The notes below the pieces were generated by a model. It did no database searches and had not been told where the DNA came from. It saw nothing but the letters and a program-made list of their open reading frames with translations. A stretch of DNA of 64,000 bases from Amycolatopsis regifaucium (GTDB taxonomy: Bacteria > Actinomycetota > Actinomycetes > Mycobacteriales > Pseudonocardiaceae): positions 28,691 to 92,690 of the forward strand of contig NZ_LQCI01000007.1 in the NCBI RefSeq assembly GCF_001613935.1, in the 5' to 3' direction. Positions 17,219 to 47,100 of this stretch are shown piece after piece; position 1 is the first letter of the stretch; every line of letters begins with the position of its first letter. The translations under genes were made by a program, and so were the position numbers.

Positions 17219-17857
17219 TCAGACCGGTTCGTGCTGGGTGCGCCGGGCGTAGGCGCGGGCGGCGCGCGCCCGGTCACCGCAGCGGACCGAGCACCACTGG
17301 CGACGGCCGTTGCGCAGGAAGAACCGGCTGCACGGCGCGGATCCGCAGGCGGCGAGCCGTTCGGCGTCCGGCCCGGTCACCAGGTCGGCGGCGTTCGCCG
17401 CGAGCGCGGCCAACGCGTGTTCGACGATCTGGGTGACCGGATGCGGCGCGGTGCGGCACAGCCCCTGCACCGGATCCCAGCGCAGCAGCGCGGCGGTGGG
17501 CGCTTTGCTCAGCGCGTCGTTGACGGCGTCGAGAGCGCTCTGCGGGGCCGGCTCCGCACAGGACGTCGAGGCGAACAACACCCGTACCTGTTCACGCAAC
17601 GACCGGATCTGCGCCGCGCACATCTCCCGCAACCCCGTGCCGGGCGGGGCGAACCCGTGCTCGACGAGCCAGCGCGTCGCGGCGTCCGGAGTGCCGACCA
17701 GATCGACGAACTGCCCGCCGGGCAGCGTGATCGCGGTGTTCACGAAGGCGAGCGCGAGGTATTGCTCCGCCCCCGGGGCGGGTGGCGGAACAGCGGTGTC
17801 GAGATCGGTCCCGGCGTAGTCGTCCACGTCCTCATGGTAGGCGCCGGGTTCAACCAT
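17219..17857 (-). CDS. CGNR zinc-finger transcriptional regulator with ABATE domain
   Basis: A 212-aa protein. The N-terminal part (AEQYLALAFVNTAITLPGG, FVDLVGTPDAATRWL) is the ABATE domain, and the C-terminus is the zinc finger CGSAPCSRFFLRNGRRQWCS then VRC. Divergent from an MBL hydrolase across 89 bp that hold two CTCACGGA-type palindromes, so it probably regulates that gene and itself. Eight bases separate it from the convergent TetX-like gene. Confidence 0.85.
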   Translation of the reverse strand: MVEPGAYHEDVDDYAGTDLDTAVPPPAPGAEQYLALAFVNTAITLPGGQFVDLVGTPDAATRWLVEHGFAPPGTGLREMCAAQIRSLREQVRVLFASTSCAEPAPQSALDAVNDALSKAPTAALLRWDPVQGLCRTAPHPVTQIVEHALAALAANAADLVTGPDAERLAACGSAPCSRFFLRNGRRQWCSVRCGDRARAARAYARRTQHEPV

Positions 17858-17864
17858 GAGGAAT

Positions 17865-17896
17865 TCTCACGGAAAAACTTGCTTTGTTCCGTGAGA
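17865..17896. promoter_or_regulatory. Operator 1: TCTCACGGAA-N12-TTCCGTGAGA
   Basis: Perfect 10-bp inverted repeat 8 nt upstream of the CGNR gene start. Half-site TCACGGA recurs in operator 2, so four half-sites occupy the divergent promoter region. The CGNR protein is the probable ligand. Confidence 0.7.
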
Positions 17897-17909
17897 AACC
17901 CTAGGGTCG

Positions 17910-17939
17910 CTCACGGAAAGAACGCTACTTATCCGTGAG
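17910..17939. promoter_or_regulatory. Operator 2: CTCACGGA-N14-TCCGTGAG
   Basis: Perfect 8-bp arms sharing the half-site of operator 1. The right arm overlaps the ribosome binding region of the MBL hydrolase starting at 17947, suited to repression of that gene. Confidence 0.7.
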
Positions 17940-17946
17940 GTGGAAG

Positions 17947-18726
17947 ATGACAGTAGGCGTGACCCCGATCAGCGACCAGCTCTCGGTCCAGGTCATCGGC
18001 GGACCGACAGCCTTGATCGAGTACGGCGGCCTGCGGTTCCTGACCGACCCGACCTTCGACGAGCCCGGCTATTACCCCCGGCCCGGCGGCAGGCCCGGCC
18101 TGCGCAAGACGGCGCCGCCCTCGATCAAGGCCGCCGACCTCGGCCCCGTCGACGCGGTCCTGCTGTCTCACGACGAGCACGCCGACAACCTCGACAACTC
18201 CGGCCGGGCACTGCTGGCCGGGGTGCCGCTGACGCTCACGACGCCCAGCGGGGCAGGTCGGCTCGGTGGCACGTCGAAGGGACTCGCGCCGTGGGAGTCT
18301 GTCGAACTGACCCGCCCCGACGGGGGAGTCATGACGGTGACCGGTGCGCCCGCCCTTCACGGACCTGAAGGCGCCGAAAAGGTCACCGGAGAGGTCGTCG
18401 GGTTCGTGCTGACCGCCCAGGACCTGCCGACGGTCTACGTCAGTGGCGACAACGCCTCACTCGACGTCGTCCGGGACGTCGCCGAACGGTTCGGCCCGGT
18501 CGACGCCACCGTCCTTTTCGCCGGCGCCCCGCGCGTGAAGGACGTGTTCGACGGAGCTCCGCTCGTCCTCGACAGCGCGATGGCCGCGGAAGCGGCGAAG
18601 ATCCTCGGCGCCCGCGCGGTAGTGCCCGTCCACCTCGACAGCTGGGACCACTTCTCCGAGAACCGCGACGACCTCGTGGCCGCGTTCACCGCCGCCGGCC
18701 TGGCCGACCGCCTGCGCCTCGGCTGA
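17947..18726 (+). CDS. Metallo-beta-lactamase-fold metal-dependent hydrolase (UlaG-like)
   Basis: A 259-aa cytosolic protein. The first metal motif is SHDEHADN (HxxH-D variant), preceded by GPTALIEYGGLRFLTDPTFD; later ligands are in APALHGPEG, VYVSGDN and VPVHLDSWDH. This set is typical of the UlaG/YtnP-like MBL group acting on lactones or phosphodiesters. GAGGTGG lies just upstream of the ATG, inside operator 2. Substrate unknown; regulation by the divergent CGNR protein is likely. Confidence 0.82.
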   Translation: MTVGVTPISDQLSVQVIGGPTALIEYGGLRFLTDPTFDEPGYYPRPGGRPGLRKTAPPSIKAADLGPVDAVLLSHDEHADNLDNSGRALLAGVPLTLTTPSGAGRLGGTSKGLAPWESVELTRPDGGVMTVTGAPALHGPEGAEKVTGEVVGFVLTAQDLPTVYVSGDNASLDVVRDVAERFGPVDATVLFAGAPRVKDVFDGAPLVLDSAMAAEAAKILGARAVVPVHLDSWDHFSENRDDLVAAFTAAGLADRLRLG

Positions 18727-19075
18727 TGTCCCGGAGTTCCTCTGGTTCGGACAGGCCGCGTGGGTGACGGGAAGGCTGGGCGACGTCGGCATCGGCGACG
18801 CCGCCCAGCTCGGGTACCCACCCACCCCCGAGGAAGTCCCGGGGTGAGTCGATGATGACACCGACCACCGACAAACCGCGGCAGTCGCCGGGATGCGGCT
18901 GATGTCGCGTCTCAGCGTGCGCATGCAACAGCCGTAGTCGGGGTTCCGGGTGGAAATCGGCGGTCTCACCCGGTCCGGCGACGAAATCGGGCGTGTTTAG
19001 GCCGTTCGGATTACCGTCGTCGCGGGGCCTTGGCGGAGCGGTTCGTCGTGGCCCGACAGGCGACGGGAGCTCGTG
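18727..19075. other. 349-bp gap with a short decayed coding stretch
   Basis: Directly after the MBL stop the forward frame reads DVPEFLWFGQAAWVTGRLGD then VGIGDAAQLGYPPTPEEVPG and a stop (to 18847). It reads like protein but has no convincing start or family match, so I take it as a gene remnant. The rest of the gap (18848-19060) shows no feature beyond the GGGAG ribosome binding site of ligD. Confidence 0.35.
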
Positions 19076-21142
19076 ATGGCGCGGAAGTCGGCAGGCGGCC
19101 GGGGCGTTCCCGGGTGGGTGGAGCCGATGCTGGCCAAACCGGACGGGGGCCGGTTGCGCGAGGGTCCGGAGTGGACATATGAGTACAAGCTCGACGGCTA
19201 CCGGGCGTGCATGAGCATCGCCGCCGACGGCACCACGGTGCTGACCAGCCGTAACGGGATCGACTTCACCGACGAATTCCCGGATCTCGCCGGTGTCCTG
19301 ACCGAGGCGCTGGACGGTCGGAGCGCCGTGCTCGACGGTGAGATCGTCGTTTACGACGACGCCGGGCAGATCGACTTCGGATTGCTGCAGGAGCGCCGCG
19401 GCCGGTATCAGACCCATCGCAGCTCTGTTCGCCGTGATGAGCCGTTCGAGGACGTGCCGGTCCGGTTCCTGGCCTTCGACTTACTGCAGCTTGGCGGAAG
19501 GTCACTGCTGGCCGAGCCGTATGACGAGCGGCGCCGTCAGCTGACGCAGCTGCCGATGCCGGACCCGTACCGGGTGGAGGTGGTGCGCGGTTTCACCTTC
19601 ACCGACCTCGCCGCCGATCGCCGCACCCCGCGGCACCTGCTCGAGCACGTGCGATCCAGCGGTCACGAGGGCTTGATAGCGAAGCTCCGCACCGCCGCCT
19701 ACAGCCCAGGCCGCCGAAGTGACGCGTGGTTGAAACATCCGCTGATCCAGACGACCGAAGTGATCATCTGCGGATACCGGCCGGGACAGGGACGCCTGCA
19801 CGGACGGATGGGCGGGCTCCTGCTGGGCGCCCACGACCCCGGCACCGGCGACCTGGTCTACATCGGTGACGTCGGCACCGGGTTCACCGAAGCCGAACGC
19901 GGCCGGCTGCAGACCCGGCTCGAGGCCCTGGAGCGGAAGCGGCATCCCTTCGCCGTGGCACCGCCCCGGGCCGATGTCGCCCGCGCCCACTGGGTGACGC
20001 CGGAAATGGTCGGGGAGGTGGTGTTCCGGCAGTTCACCCGCAGCGGCGGCCGGCTGCGGCATACCGCGTGGCGAGGGCTGCGCGAGGACAAGAAACCCGC
20101 CGACGTGCTCCTCCCGCACCGGCCACACCCCCATGCCGCCGAGACCACACCGCCGGAGCTCTCTCGCAGGCCCGCCGACAGCCGGGCGAAAAGCGCCGCG
20201 CCGGTCGGCGATCCGCCCTCGGCCGCGTCGCCACCGGCGGGACCGCGGATCACGGTGCAGGCCGGTGACCGGAAGCTCACCCTGTCCAATCTGGACAAGC
20301 CGCTGTATCCGGACGGGTTCACCAAGGGTGAGGTCATCAGCTACTACTCCCACATCGCGCCGGTGTTGTTGCCACATCTGGCCGGCCGTCCGGTCACGTT
20401 CATCCGGTTCCCCGACGGGGTCGGCGGTGAACAGTTCTTCGAAAAGAACGTCCCCAACGGCGCCCCGGACTGGCTGCCCACCGTCCGGATCGCACGCAGC
20501 GGCACCCGCGGCTCGACCGAGCCGATCACCTACGCGCTGCTCGACGAACTGGCCGCCCTGGTGTGGGCGGCGAACATGGCCGCCCTCGAACTCCACGTTC
20601 CGCAATGGACCATCGACCACAAGGGCGCTCGCCGCCCACCGGACCGGCTGGTGTTCGACCTCGATCCCGGGCCGGGAACCTCGATCGTGCAGTGCTGCCG
20701 CGTCGCCGAACGCCTCCACGAGGCCCTGGTCGCGGACGGGCTGACCCCGCTGGCGAAGACATCCGGCTCCAAAGGCATGCAGCTCTACTGCGCCATCACC
20801 ACCGACGACCCCGCCGCACCCTCCGCCTACGCCAAAAAACTCGCCCAGCGCCTGGCGAGGGAAACCCCTGACACGGTGACCGCCGTGATGGCCAAAGCGC
20901 AGCGGACCGGCCGGGTGTTCATCGACTGGTCGCAGAACAACCCCGCCAAAACCACCATCGCCCCCTACTCGCTGCGCGGCCGCGACCACCCAACGGTGTC
21001 CACCCCCATCACCTGGAACGAAGTCCGCACCTGCCGCCGCCCAGCACAGCTGATGTTCACCGCCGACGACGTACTCCACCGCGTCGACGAACACGGCGAC
21101 CTACTCGCCGACCTCGACACCACACGAACGGCTCTGCCTTGA
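19076..21142 (+). CDS. ligD: LigD-type ATP-dependent DNA ligase with C-terminal polymerase domain
   Basis: A 688-aa protein joining an ATP-dependent ligase (residues about 10-345) to an archaeo-eukaryotic primase-like polymerase (about 395-680). The adenylation Lys38 lies in EYKLDGYRA; later ligase motifs include DGEIVVYDD and HEGLIAKLR. The polymerase has LTLSNLDKPLYPDGFTKGE and the metal-binding VFDLDPGPG. It serves bacterial non-homologous end joining, normally with Ku, which is not in this window. No nuclease (PE) domain is visible, and the ligase-polymerase order differs from the Pol-PE-Lig order of mycobacterial LigD. ATG chosen over the adjoining GTG by spacing from GGGAG. One rare TTA Leu codon is present. 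Confidence 0.9.
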   Translation: MARKSAGGRGVPGWVEPMLAKPDGGRLREGPEWTYEYKLDGYRACMSIAADGTTVLTSRNGIDFTDEFPDLAGVLTEALDGRSAVLDGEIVVYDDAGQIDFGLLQERRGRYQTHRSSVRRDEPFEDVPVRFLAFDLLQLGGRSLLAEPYDERRRQLTQLPMPDPYRVEVVRGFTFTDLAADRRTPRHLLEHVRSSGHEGLIAKLRTAAYSPGRRSDAWLKHPLIQTTEVIICGYRPGQGRLHGRMGGLLLGAHDPGTGDLVYIGDVGTGFTEAERGRLQTRLEALERKRHPFAVAPPRADVARAHWVTPEMVGEVVFRQFTRSGGRLRHTAWRGLREDKKPADVLLPHRPHPHAAETTPPELSRRPADSRAKSAAPVGDPPSAASPPAGPRITVQAGDRKLTLSNLDKPLYPDGFTKGEVISYYSHIAPVLLPHLAGRPVTFIRFPDGVGGEQFFEKNVPNGAPDWLPTVRIARSGTRGSTEPITYALLDELAALVWAANMAALELHVPQWTIDHKGARRPPDRLVFDLDPGPGTSIVQCCRVAERLHEALVADGLTPLAKTSGSKGMQLYCAITTDDPAAPSAYAKKLAQRLARETPDTVTAVMAKAQRTGRVFIDWSQNNPAKTTIAPYSLRGRDHPTVSTPITWNEVRTCRRPAQLMFTADDVLHRVDEHGDLLADLDTTRTALP

Positions 21143-21669
21143 GCGCGACGGCGGCACAGTCAACTCACCGACCAGGTGCCGTTTACGGTCGGATGTTTGA
21201 GAAATTATTTCATGGGTACACCACGCTGTTTGGGCAGTTCACATTCCGGATCGTCATTTTGTCACATGGTGTTGGGATGGATTTTTCGACGAAGCCGAAT
21301 TCATGATTTTTTTCGAGCTGAAGACTGCGCGCGACGACCATGGCGGGGCAATACCCCAGGTGAAGCCTGGTTTCAAGGGTGACCGGAGCGCATCCCACGG
21401 TCTGAAATTGACCGATTGCCAATTCTTGTAACGCGCGCTCGAATTGCGATCTTGGCGCTTCTGTGCTTATTGATTGCGAGACGAGTGGATCTTCGTTTGC
21501 ACTTCGGATTGGTCCACTTGGTGGTATCGAAAACGAAGCCCGGTTGACACGGTATAAGGCATCTCTTGGCGAGAATGATGCGCGGCGGGCTTTCTCAGGA
21601 CGCCACAGCGGTCATTGGTACGTGCGATTTCCTCCTGTGACAGTTGAAGTGGTTCGGAAGGTCAGTTCG
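21143..21669. promoter_or_regulatory. AT-richer intergenic region upstream of the NRPS cluster
   Basis: 527 bp with visibly lower GC than the genes around it (for example runs around 21190-21310 with many T and A). No credible gene was found. It is the only long non-coding stretch before the five-gene cluster and most likely holds its promoter and regulatory sites; I could not assign a -35/-10 pair with confidence. Confidence 0.35.
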
Positions 21670-23016
21670 GTGTCTTCGTCAGTGGCAGAGTCGTGTGTTC
21701 CCGCAACCCACGGAAGGCGGTCGGCCCGTCCCATCCCGCCAGGCAGGCTGGCCGGGGTCCTCAGCTCGCTCATTCATCGGCATCACGTGCCGGGAGCCCA
21801 GCTCGCGGTGTGGCACAGCGACCAACTCTCGGTGGCCGAAGCAGGTGTGGAAGACGGTGACCGTCCGATGAGGGTGGATTCGACGGTGCCCGTCGGGTCC
21901 ATCACCAAGGCTTTCACCGCGACGCTCGCGATGCTCCTGGTCGCCGACGAGGACCTCGAGCTCGACTCGCCGATCGGCGAGTTCCTCCCGGAACTGCGTG
22001 GCAGCGAGCTCGGCGGCCTGCTGACCTTGCGGCAGCTGCTCGGGCACACCAGCGGCCTGCCCTCCGACCCCGCCGAACACTGCTCCAGCCGCCGCGATCT
22101 GCTCGGCTGGCTGCGCCCGGACCTGCTGGTCTGTGCCCCCGACACCGCCTTCTCCTACTCCAGCGTCGGCTACGCGCTCGTCGGCATGCTCATCGAAGAA
22201 GCGACCGGCATGCCGTGGCAGGAGGCCCTGGAAACGATCCTGATCCGCCCGTTGGGCATGACCGCCGCCTTCATCGGCTGCGCGGGCCGGGAGCCGACCG
22301 CCAACGGACACGCCGGTCGTCCCGGAGCCCGGCCCCGGGTGGTCGAGCAGATGCTGGCCCCGGTGCTCGCTCCCGTGGGCGGTCTGGCGCTGAGCGCCCG
22401 CGAACTGATCAAGTTCGGGCAGGTTCATCTGGGCAATCCCTGTCTGCTCGACGAGGCGACCGCGCGGGAGATGTACGCCCCTGGCGACACCGAGCCCTTC
22501 GGCCTCGCCGACGGCTGGGGGCTGGGCATGGCCCGTTTCCACGGCAAGCGCACCACCTGGCTGGGTCACGACGGCACGGCGGACGGAACCTCGTGCCACC
22601 TGCGAATCGACGGTGAAGGACAGACCATCGTCGCGTTGACCACCAACGCCGTCGGAGGAGCGGCGCTGTGGTCCGCGGTGCTGCGCGAGCTGCGCGCGCT
22701 CGGTCTCGACATCCCGGACTACCGGGCGCGCGGTGAGCGTGCCCGGCGGGTCACCGTGCCGGACGAGAGCCGCGGCGGCTACCGCAACGGAGAGCTGGAG
22801 TACGTCGTGGAGACCGACACCGAGGGCGTCGTATGCCTCACGGTGGACGGTGAGGTCCACCGTGACCTGGCCCTTTACGACTGCGGGACGATGTCGGTCC
22901 CGGACCCCGCCACCGGACTGCGGGCCGACTGCGGCCGCATCGTCCGCGATCCCCGCACCGGACGCGTCACCGCCTTGCAGGTCGGTGGCCGTCTCGCCGA
23001 GCGGGTGAGTCGCTGA
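21670..23016 (+). CDS. PBP-type thioesterase/peptide cyclase (SurE-like serine hydrolase)
   Basis: A 448-aa protein of the serine beta-lactamase/penicillin-binding-protein fold without a signal peptide, hence cytosolic. Active-site motifs are Ser77-x-x-Lys80 (GSITKAF), Tyr163 in YSSVGY and HDG in [10 protein letters not shown]; a lipocalin-like tail follows (residues about 345-448). It is the first gene of the NRPS cluster and reads toward it. Because the final NRPS module ends in an epimerase without a thioesterase, I assign it to the stand-alone PBP-type thioesterases (SurE, DsaJ, WolJ, Ulm16, MppK types), which release and cyclise peptides with a D-residue at the C-terminus. Length agrees with that group (about 450 aa). 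GTG start with GAAGG 8 nt upstream. Alternative: an esterase or D-peptidase for self-protection. Confidence 0.8.
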   Translation: MSSSVAESCVPATHGRRSARPIPPGRLAGVLSSLIHRHHVPGAQLAVWHSDQLSVAEAGVEDGDRPMRVDSTVPVGSITKAFTATLAMLLVADEDLELDSPIGEFLPELRGSELGGLLTLRQLLGHTSGLPSDPAEHCSSRRDLLGWLRPDLLVCAPDTAFSYSSVGYALVGMLIEEATGMPWQEALETILIRPLGMTAAFIGCAGREPTANGHAGRPGARPRVVEQMLAPVLAPVGGLALSARELIKFGQVHLGNPCLLDEATAREMYAPGDTEPFGLADGWGLGMARFHGKRTTWLGHDGTADGTSCHLRIDGEGQTIVALTTNAVGGAALWSAVLRELRALGLDIPDYRARGERARRVTVPDESRGGYRNGELEYVVETDTEGVVCLTVDGEVHRDLALYDCGTMSVPDPATGLRADCGRIVRDPRTGRVTALQVGGRLAERVSR

Positions 23017-23128
23017 AGGCGGTCACACCGCCCTACGGCCCCGAGAGGCCTGTCTACATCCCCTTGTCTTCGTCCACCCGTCTCTCTTGAGGCGGTCCTC
23101 GACGCGCGCTCGGAAGGTTCGACGTTTC

Positions 23129-41167
<18,039 letters not shown>

Positions 41168-41177
41168 GGACACGCTC

Positions 41178-44100
41178 ATGACGTCATCCAGATCCGACCG
41201 AATCGCGGCGCTGCCCGCCGAACTGCGGGAGAAGCTGCGCACCAGGATGGCCGGCGCGGCCGGGCGGGCGGACGTGCTCCCCACCGCGGACCGTGACCGC
41301 CCGCTGCCGCTGTCGTTCGCCCAGCGGCGACTGTGGTTCCTCGACCGGCTCCACCCGGACGACGCCGAGTACAACAGCGCGCTGGCCTTGCGGCTCACCG
41401 GAGTACTCGATGTCCAGGCCCTGGCGGAAGCCCTGCGGTCGCTCGTGGAACGGCACGAGTCGTTGCGGACGACCTTCGACGAGGTGGACGGCGAAGGCGT
41501 CCAGATCATCCATCCTCCGTCAGGCCTGCCACTACCGGTGGTGGACGTCGATGCCGAAGCGCTGGACCGGGTGCTGCTCGAGGAGTACTCGCGGCCGTTC
41601 GATCTGCGGCGCGGACCGCTGGTGCGGGCACTGGTCGCCCGGACCGGCCCCGAGGAATACGTGCTGCTGCTGTGCGTGCACCACATCGTCACCGACGGCT
41701 GGTCGATGGGGGTGCTCACCGGCGAACTCGCCGAGTTGTACAACGCCGGCGTCCGGGGTGAGGAAGCCGCGCTCCCGCCGCAGCCGGTGCAGTACGCCGA
41801 CTTCGCGGCATGGCAGCGGAAACGGCTGTCGGACGCCGTGCTCGCGGAACGGCTCGGCTACTGGCAACAGAGGCTGGGCGGGCTCGCCCCCCTCGAACTG
41901 CCCACCGACCGGCCGCGGCCGGCGACCCGGACCACCGAGGGCGCGGTACGCGAATTCAGCCTGCCCCGGGAGACCGCCGCGCGCCTGGCCGAGCTGGCGC
42001 GGTCCGAAGAGACCACGCTGTTCACGACCGTGCTCGCGGCCTGCAAGGTGCTGTTCGCCCGCTACGCCGGACAGGAGGACGTTTCCGTCGGCACGGTCGT
42101 CCAGGGCCGTGACCGGCCGGAACTGCAGCGGGTGATCGGTTTCTTCGTGAACACCGTGGTGTTGCGGTCCACTGTGGACCTGTCGCGGAGCTTCCGTGAA
42201 CTGCTGGGTGAAGTGCGGGAGACGGTGCTCGACGCCTTCTCCCATGACGACGTCCCGTTCGAGCGACTGGTCGACGCCGTGCACGCGGACCGCGATCCCA
42301 GCCGGAACCCGCTGTTCGACGTGATGGTGCTGCTGCACAGCGCCTCCGGGGCGAAGCCCGCCTTCGACGGGCTCGCGGCCGAAGACGTCGGCGTCACGCG
42401 GAAGTCGTCGAACTTCGATCTGACGATCGAGTTCGAGGAACGCGACGGTGCGCTCGCCGGGCTGGTCGAATACAGCACGGCACTGTTCGACGCGGAGACC
42501 ATCGACAGGCTGATCTCCCATCTGGCGGTGCTGCTGGACGCCGTCGCCGCCCGGCCGGACCGGCCGCTGGCGGAGCTTCCGCTGGCGACGGCCGCCGAGC
42601 TGCGCCGGATGCTCGTCGAGTGGAACGGCAGCGACATCGACGTACCGGACACGACCGTCGTGGACCTGCTCGACGCCCAAGCCGCGGCGACGCCCCACGA
42701 GACCGCCTTGGTGTTCCGGGACGAGTCGCTGGACTACGCGGAACTGGTCCGTCGCGTCGACGAACTCGCCTGCGAGCTGGTCCGGCGAGGAGCCGGCCCG
42801 GAGCGGATCGTCGCGGTCATGCTGCCGCGGTCGGCCGAGTCCGTGGTGGCCCTGTTCGCCGTGCTCAAGGCGGGTGCGGTGTACCTGCCGGTCGACCCCG
42901 GTCTCCCGACGGAACGTATCGAGACGCTGCTGCGTGACGCGGACCCGGTCGTGGTGGTGGACGAAAACTTCGAGTGCACAGCGCACACCGTGGTACCCAC
43001 CGGCCCTCGCCCCGACCAGGCCGCGTATGTCATCTACACGTCCGGGTCGACGGGCAAACCGAAAGGCGTCGTGGTCGAGCACCGCGCGCTGGTGAACCTG
43101 CTGGCCAACCACCGGCGGGTCTTCGGCACCGGCCGCCTGCGCGTGGCCTGCACGGCGGCCTTGTCGTTCGACACGTCCTGGGAGGGGCCGCTGCTGCTGG
43201 CCGACGGCCACGAGCTGCACCTCGTGGACGACGACACCCGGCTGGACCCGGACGCGCTCACCCGGTACGTCACCGGGCACCGGATCGACTTCCTCGACCT
43301 GACCCCGTCCTATCTGCGGCAGCTGCTCCCCGCCGGCCTGCTGGACGGACCGCACCGGCCGAATCACCTGATGCTCGGCGGCGAAGCGATCGGGGAGACC
43401 CTGTGGCGTGAGTTGACGGAGCTGCCGGGAACGACCGCGCACAACTACTACGGCCCGACCGAGACCACCGTCGACGCCGTGTGCACGCCGGTGTCCGGTG
43501 ATCACCCGCTGATCGGCCGTCCGCTGGGCAACTTCCGCGCCTACGTCCTCGACGAGACGCTCTCGCCCGTACCCCTCGGCGTCCCCGGACAGCTGTATCT
43601 CGGTGGCGCCCAGCTGGCTCGCGGTTACCTCGGCCGCCCGGGGCTGACCGCCGACCGGTTCGTCGCCGACCCGTTCGGTGAACCCGGTACGCGGATGTAC
43701 GCCACCGGCGACCTCGTCCGCTGGACGGGTGACGGAGCGCTGGACTATCGCGGCCGATGCGACGAACAAGTCAAGATCCGCGGGTTTCGCGTCGAACCGG
43801 GCGAGGTGGAGGCCGCGCTGCTGCGCCACCCCGCGGTCGCCGAAGCCGCCGTGGTGGCGAGGGAGGACCGGGACGGCAAGCGGCTCGTGGCCTATTTCGT
43901 GCCGGGCGGCGGAAGCCCGGACCTCGGTGAGCTCCGGCTCTTCCTGGCCGGGTCGTTGCCCGACTATCTGGTGCCCTCGGCCTTCGTCCGGCTCGACCGG
44001 CTGCCGCTGACGCGGCACGGCAAACTCGACCAGTCCGCCCTGCCGACACCGGACTTCTCGGCCGCCCGCGCACGGTATGTCGCCCCGCGCGACGACGTGG

Positions 44101-47100
44101 AACGGCTGGTGACCGGTGTCTGGGCGGACGTGCTCGGCGTCGAGCGGATCGGGATCGAGGACAATTTCTTCGATCTCGGCGGGGATTCGATCCTCGGCAT
44201 CCGTGTCCTGTCCCGTCTTCGGGCGGCGCTCGGGGCGGAGGTTCCGGCGCGGCTGCTGTTCACCGCGCCGACTCCCGAGCGGCTCGCCGCCGCCCTGCCC
44301 GGTTCGGCCGGGCACGAGATCGCGATTCCGGTGCTGGACCGGGCGAACGGCGCGTTGACGGCGCCGCTCTCGTTCGCTCAGCAGCGCTTGTGGTTCCTCG
44401 ACGAGTTCGAGCCGGGCAGTACCGAGTACGTCTCGCCCATGGCCTTGCGGCTTCGCGGGGAACTCGACACCGGGGCCCTGGACCGGGCGTTGACCGCGCT
44501 CGTGGCCCGGCACGAATCCCTGCGTACCACCTTCGACACCGTCGACGGGCACGGAACACAGGTCGTGCATTCGCCGTCCGAGCTCCGTGTACCGCTCACC
44601 GACCTGAGTGGTCTGTCCGAAGAGGACAGACAGCGGCAGTTGACCACCGCGCTGGCCGAGGCGTCGACGGCGCCGTTCGACCTGCGTCGTGGTCCGCTGC
44701 TGCGCACCCGGCTGATCCGGCTGACGCCGGAGGAGCACGTGCTCACGCTGGTACTGCACCACATCGTCACCGACGGCTGGTCGTCCGGTGTGCTCATGGG
44801 CGAGCTGAGCGCGTTGTACACCGCTTTCGTTCGCGGAGAACGCCTCAGCCTGCCGGACCTGCCGGTGCAGTACGCCGACTTCGCGGTCTGGCAACGCGAG
44901 CGCCTGGCCGGGTCGATGCTGGACGAGCAGCTGGCGTACTGGCGTCACCGTCTCGACGGCGTCCCGCCGCTGGAGCTGCCCACCGACCGTCCCCGGCCGG
45001 CGGTCCGCACCAACAACGGCGCGCTGCTGGAGTTCAGCGTCGCGGAGGCCACCACCGCGCGGCTGAAGGAACTCTCCCGGCGTCAGGACGGCACGCTGTT
45101 CATGACCCTGCTCGCCGCCTGCCAGCTGCTGTTCGCCCGTTGGTCCGGGCAGGACGACGTCGCGGTCGGCACGGTCACCTCCGGCCGGGAACGCGCCGAT
45201 CTGGAAGGGCTGATCGGTTTCTTCGTCAACACTTTGGTGCTGCGGTCCGAAGTGGAGCTTTCCCGGACGTTCGACGCGTTCCTCGACGACGTCCGCGAGC
45301 TGACCCTGGACGCGTTCGCGCACCAGGACGTCCCCTTCGACCGCGTGGTCGACGATTTGCAGCCGGTCCGCGACACCAGCCGCACCCCGCTGTGCCAGGT
45401 CATGGTGGTACTGCACAACACTCCCGACGGCGACGCGGCGCTGCCCGGACTCGCCGTCGAGGAACTGGCGCCGCCCGTGGTGACCGCGACCTTCGACCTG
45501 ATGATCCAGTTCCAGGAGGTCGCCGGGCGCCTCGACGGGGTCATCAACTACAACACCGACCTGTTCGACGCCGCGAGCGTCGAGCGGCTGTCGGGCTGGC
45601 TGCGCGTCCTGCTCGACGGCATCGCGGCCGACCCGAAGCGTCCCATGGCAGGGCTGCCGTGGATCACCGACGGCGAACGCGCCCAGGTGCTGCGGGAGTG
45701 GAACGGCCACGAGGCCCCCGGTGGGGACAGCACGCTGCCCGAGTTGTTCGAGGCGCAGGCTCGCCGGACGCCGGGTGCCGTGGCGGTCACCTACGGCGGG
45801 GACAACCTCACCTACCGCGAGCTCGACGAACGCGCCAACCGGCTGGCGCACCGGCTCATCGGGCTCGGCGCCGGACCGGAACGGCTGGTCGCGCTGGTGC
45901 TGCCGCGTTCGATCGAGCAGGTCGTCGCCATGGTGGCGGTGCTCAAGTCCGGCGCCGGATACCTGCCGATAGACCCGGCCTACCCGGCCGCGCGGATCGA
46001 CGGCATGCTCGCCGACGCGAACCCGGTGGCGGTGCTCGACAGCCGCCAAGCCCTGGAGGCAGGCGAGTATCCGGCCACCGATCCGGACGTGCCGCTGACC
46101 GCGGACAACACCGCCTACGTCATCTACACCTCCGGTTCGACCGGCAAACCCAAGGGTGTCGTGGTTCCGCATCGCAACGTCACCCGGCTCTTCGCGGCCA
46201 CCCGTGACTGGTTCCGCTTCGACGAGCGCGACGTGTGGACGCTGTTCCACTCCTACGCGTTCGACTTCTCGGTCTGGGAGACGTGGGGCGCCCTGCTGCA
46301 CGGCGGCAAGCTCGTCGTCGTCGGCCAGGACGTCGCCCGCTCGCCCGAGGACTTCCTCGCCCTGCTCGCCGCCGAGAAGGTGACGGTGCTCAACCAGACG
46401 CCGTCGGCCTTCTACCAGCTGATCCAGGCCGATCGCGAACATCGGCCCGCCCTGAGCCTGCGGACGGTCGTCTTCGGCGGCGAGGCACTGGACCCGGCGC
46501 GGCTCGGCGAGTGGTACCGGCGGCACCCGGCCGGGCCGGAGCTGGTCAACATGTACGGGATCACCGAGACCACCGTGCACGTGACCCACCGGCCGCTGGC
46601 CGCGGCGGACACCGTGAGCACCATCGGCGTGCCCATCCCGGACCTGCGGACCTACGTGCTCGACGGAACGCTCGCCCCCGTGCCGCCCGGCGTCACCGGC
46701 GAACTCCATGTCGCGGGAGCGGGTCTGGCCCGCGGTTACCTCGCCCGTCCCGGCCTGACCGCGGACCGGTTCGGCGCCGATCCGTTCGGCGCGCCCGGGA
46801 CCCGGATGTACCGCACCGGTGACCTCGTCCGCTGGACCGGCGAGGGCGTGCTGGAATACCGGGGCCGCGCCGACCACCAGGTGAAGATCAGGGGCTTCCG
46901 GATCGAACTCGGCGAGATCGAAGCCGCGCTGGCCGCGCATCCGGACCTCGGCGAGGTCGTCGTGGTGGCCCACGAGGCGGACGGAACCCGGCGGTTGGTC
47001 GCCTACCTGGTCCCGGCGCCGGGCGCCTCGGTGCCGGGGACCACCACACTGCGGGAGTTCCTCGGCCGCACGCTGCCGTCGCACATGGTGCCCGCGGTGT

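Noticed and set aside
21176..21382. 68-codon forward frame upstream of the cluster (starts MPFTVGCLRN)
   Set aside because: No ribosome binding site, no family resemblance and AT-rich composition unlike coding DNA here; treated as part of the cluster's regulatory region.
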